Shown here piece by piece: positions 32,453-32,514 of a stretch of 32,514 nt of DNA; within the stretch, counting starts at the first letter, position 1; each line of letters starts with the position of its first letter. The notes under the pieces were generated by a model, which made no database searches, was not told where the DNA came from, and saw nothing but the letters and a program-made list of their open reading frames with translations. A program made the position numbers and the translations under genes. This DNA is from an uncultured Clostridia bacterium. Its GTDB lineage: Bacteria; Bacillota; Clostridia; RUG12999. The DNA lies in the NCBI GenBank assembly GCA_934792465.1, contig CAKVOK010000043.1, positions 1-32,514 on the forward strand, given 5' to 3'.

Positions 32453-32514
32453 CAGCGGTAAAAGTGGAAAAACAGGGGCGAAAATAAGGTAAAAAGGCAC
32501 AAAAAGAAAAAATA

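Noticed and set aside
1..32514. tRNA, rRNA, phage or transposase genes
   Set aside because: None was recognised on either strand; the intergenic regions are too short or lack the needed features.

Overview
The window comes from a low-to-moderate GC Gram-positive bacterium, most likely a gut Clostridia-type Firmicute (Bacillota). The signs are strong Shine-Dalgarno sites, sigma-A promoters of the TTGACA-N17-TATAAT type, S-layer homology (SLH) domains, a lipoprotein solute-binding protein and Listeria/Bacteroides-type InlB repeats. The combination of pectin-type enzymes and SLH proteins resembles specialised pectin degraders such as Monoglobus. That comparison is an inference; no taxonomic marker was searched.

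Positions 1-28816 are an accessory plant-polysaccharide (pectin/rhamnogalacturonan-like) utilisation locus. Two paralogous secreted multi-repeat proteins come first (1-2466, cut by the window edge, and 2968-5892). They are separated by a 501-bp intergenic region packed with small hairpins and a 145-bp nested palindrome. A tightly packed plus-strand gene train follows: two LplB/LplC-type permeases, a lipoprotein binding protein, a cytoplasmic GH28-like protein, two large secreted right-handed beta-helix proteins (GH141-like) and two SLH proteins. After an intergenic hairpin (20901-20944) come three cytoplasmic glycosidases: GH78 (alpha-L-rhamnosidase-like), GH39-like and GH127 (beta-L-arabinofuranosidase-like). 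A large bidirectional hairpin (26331-26388) separates these from a convergent minus-strand pair: a KduI isomerase with an unusual 269-residue N-terminal extension, and a glycerophosphodiester phosphodiesterase-family gene.

The model from layout is as follows. Secreted and wall-bound proteins (InlB-repeat, beta-helix, SLH) bind and trim the polymer. The Lpl-type ABC importer takes up oligosaccharides; no ATPase is encoded here, so it probably shares one from elsewhere. GH28-like, GH78, GH39 and GH127 proteins dismantle the oligosaccharides in the cytoplasm. KduI processes the 5-keto-4-deoxyuronate that arises from unsaturated uronates.

Positions 28817-28999 hold back-to-back sigma-A promoters. 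From 29000 onward the window is ordinary core genome: ychF followed by nfnA-nfnB (electron-bifurcating ferredoxin:NADP transhydrogenase), ended by a clear terminator at 32401-32436.

The items most worth a second look are the in-frame fusion of KduI to a discoidin-like domain with a preserved internal ribosome binding site, the intergenic hairpin array around 2505-2862, the GH28-like protein lacking its usual catalytic histidine, the paralogous GH141-like pair, and a C-terminal module shared by three secreted proteins.
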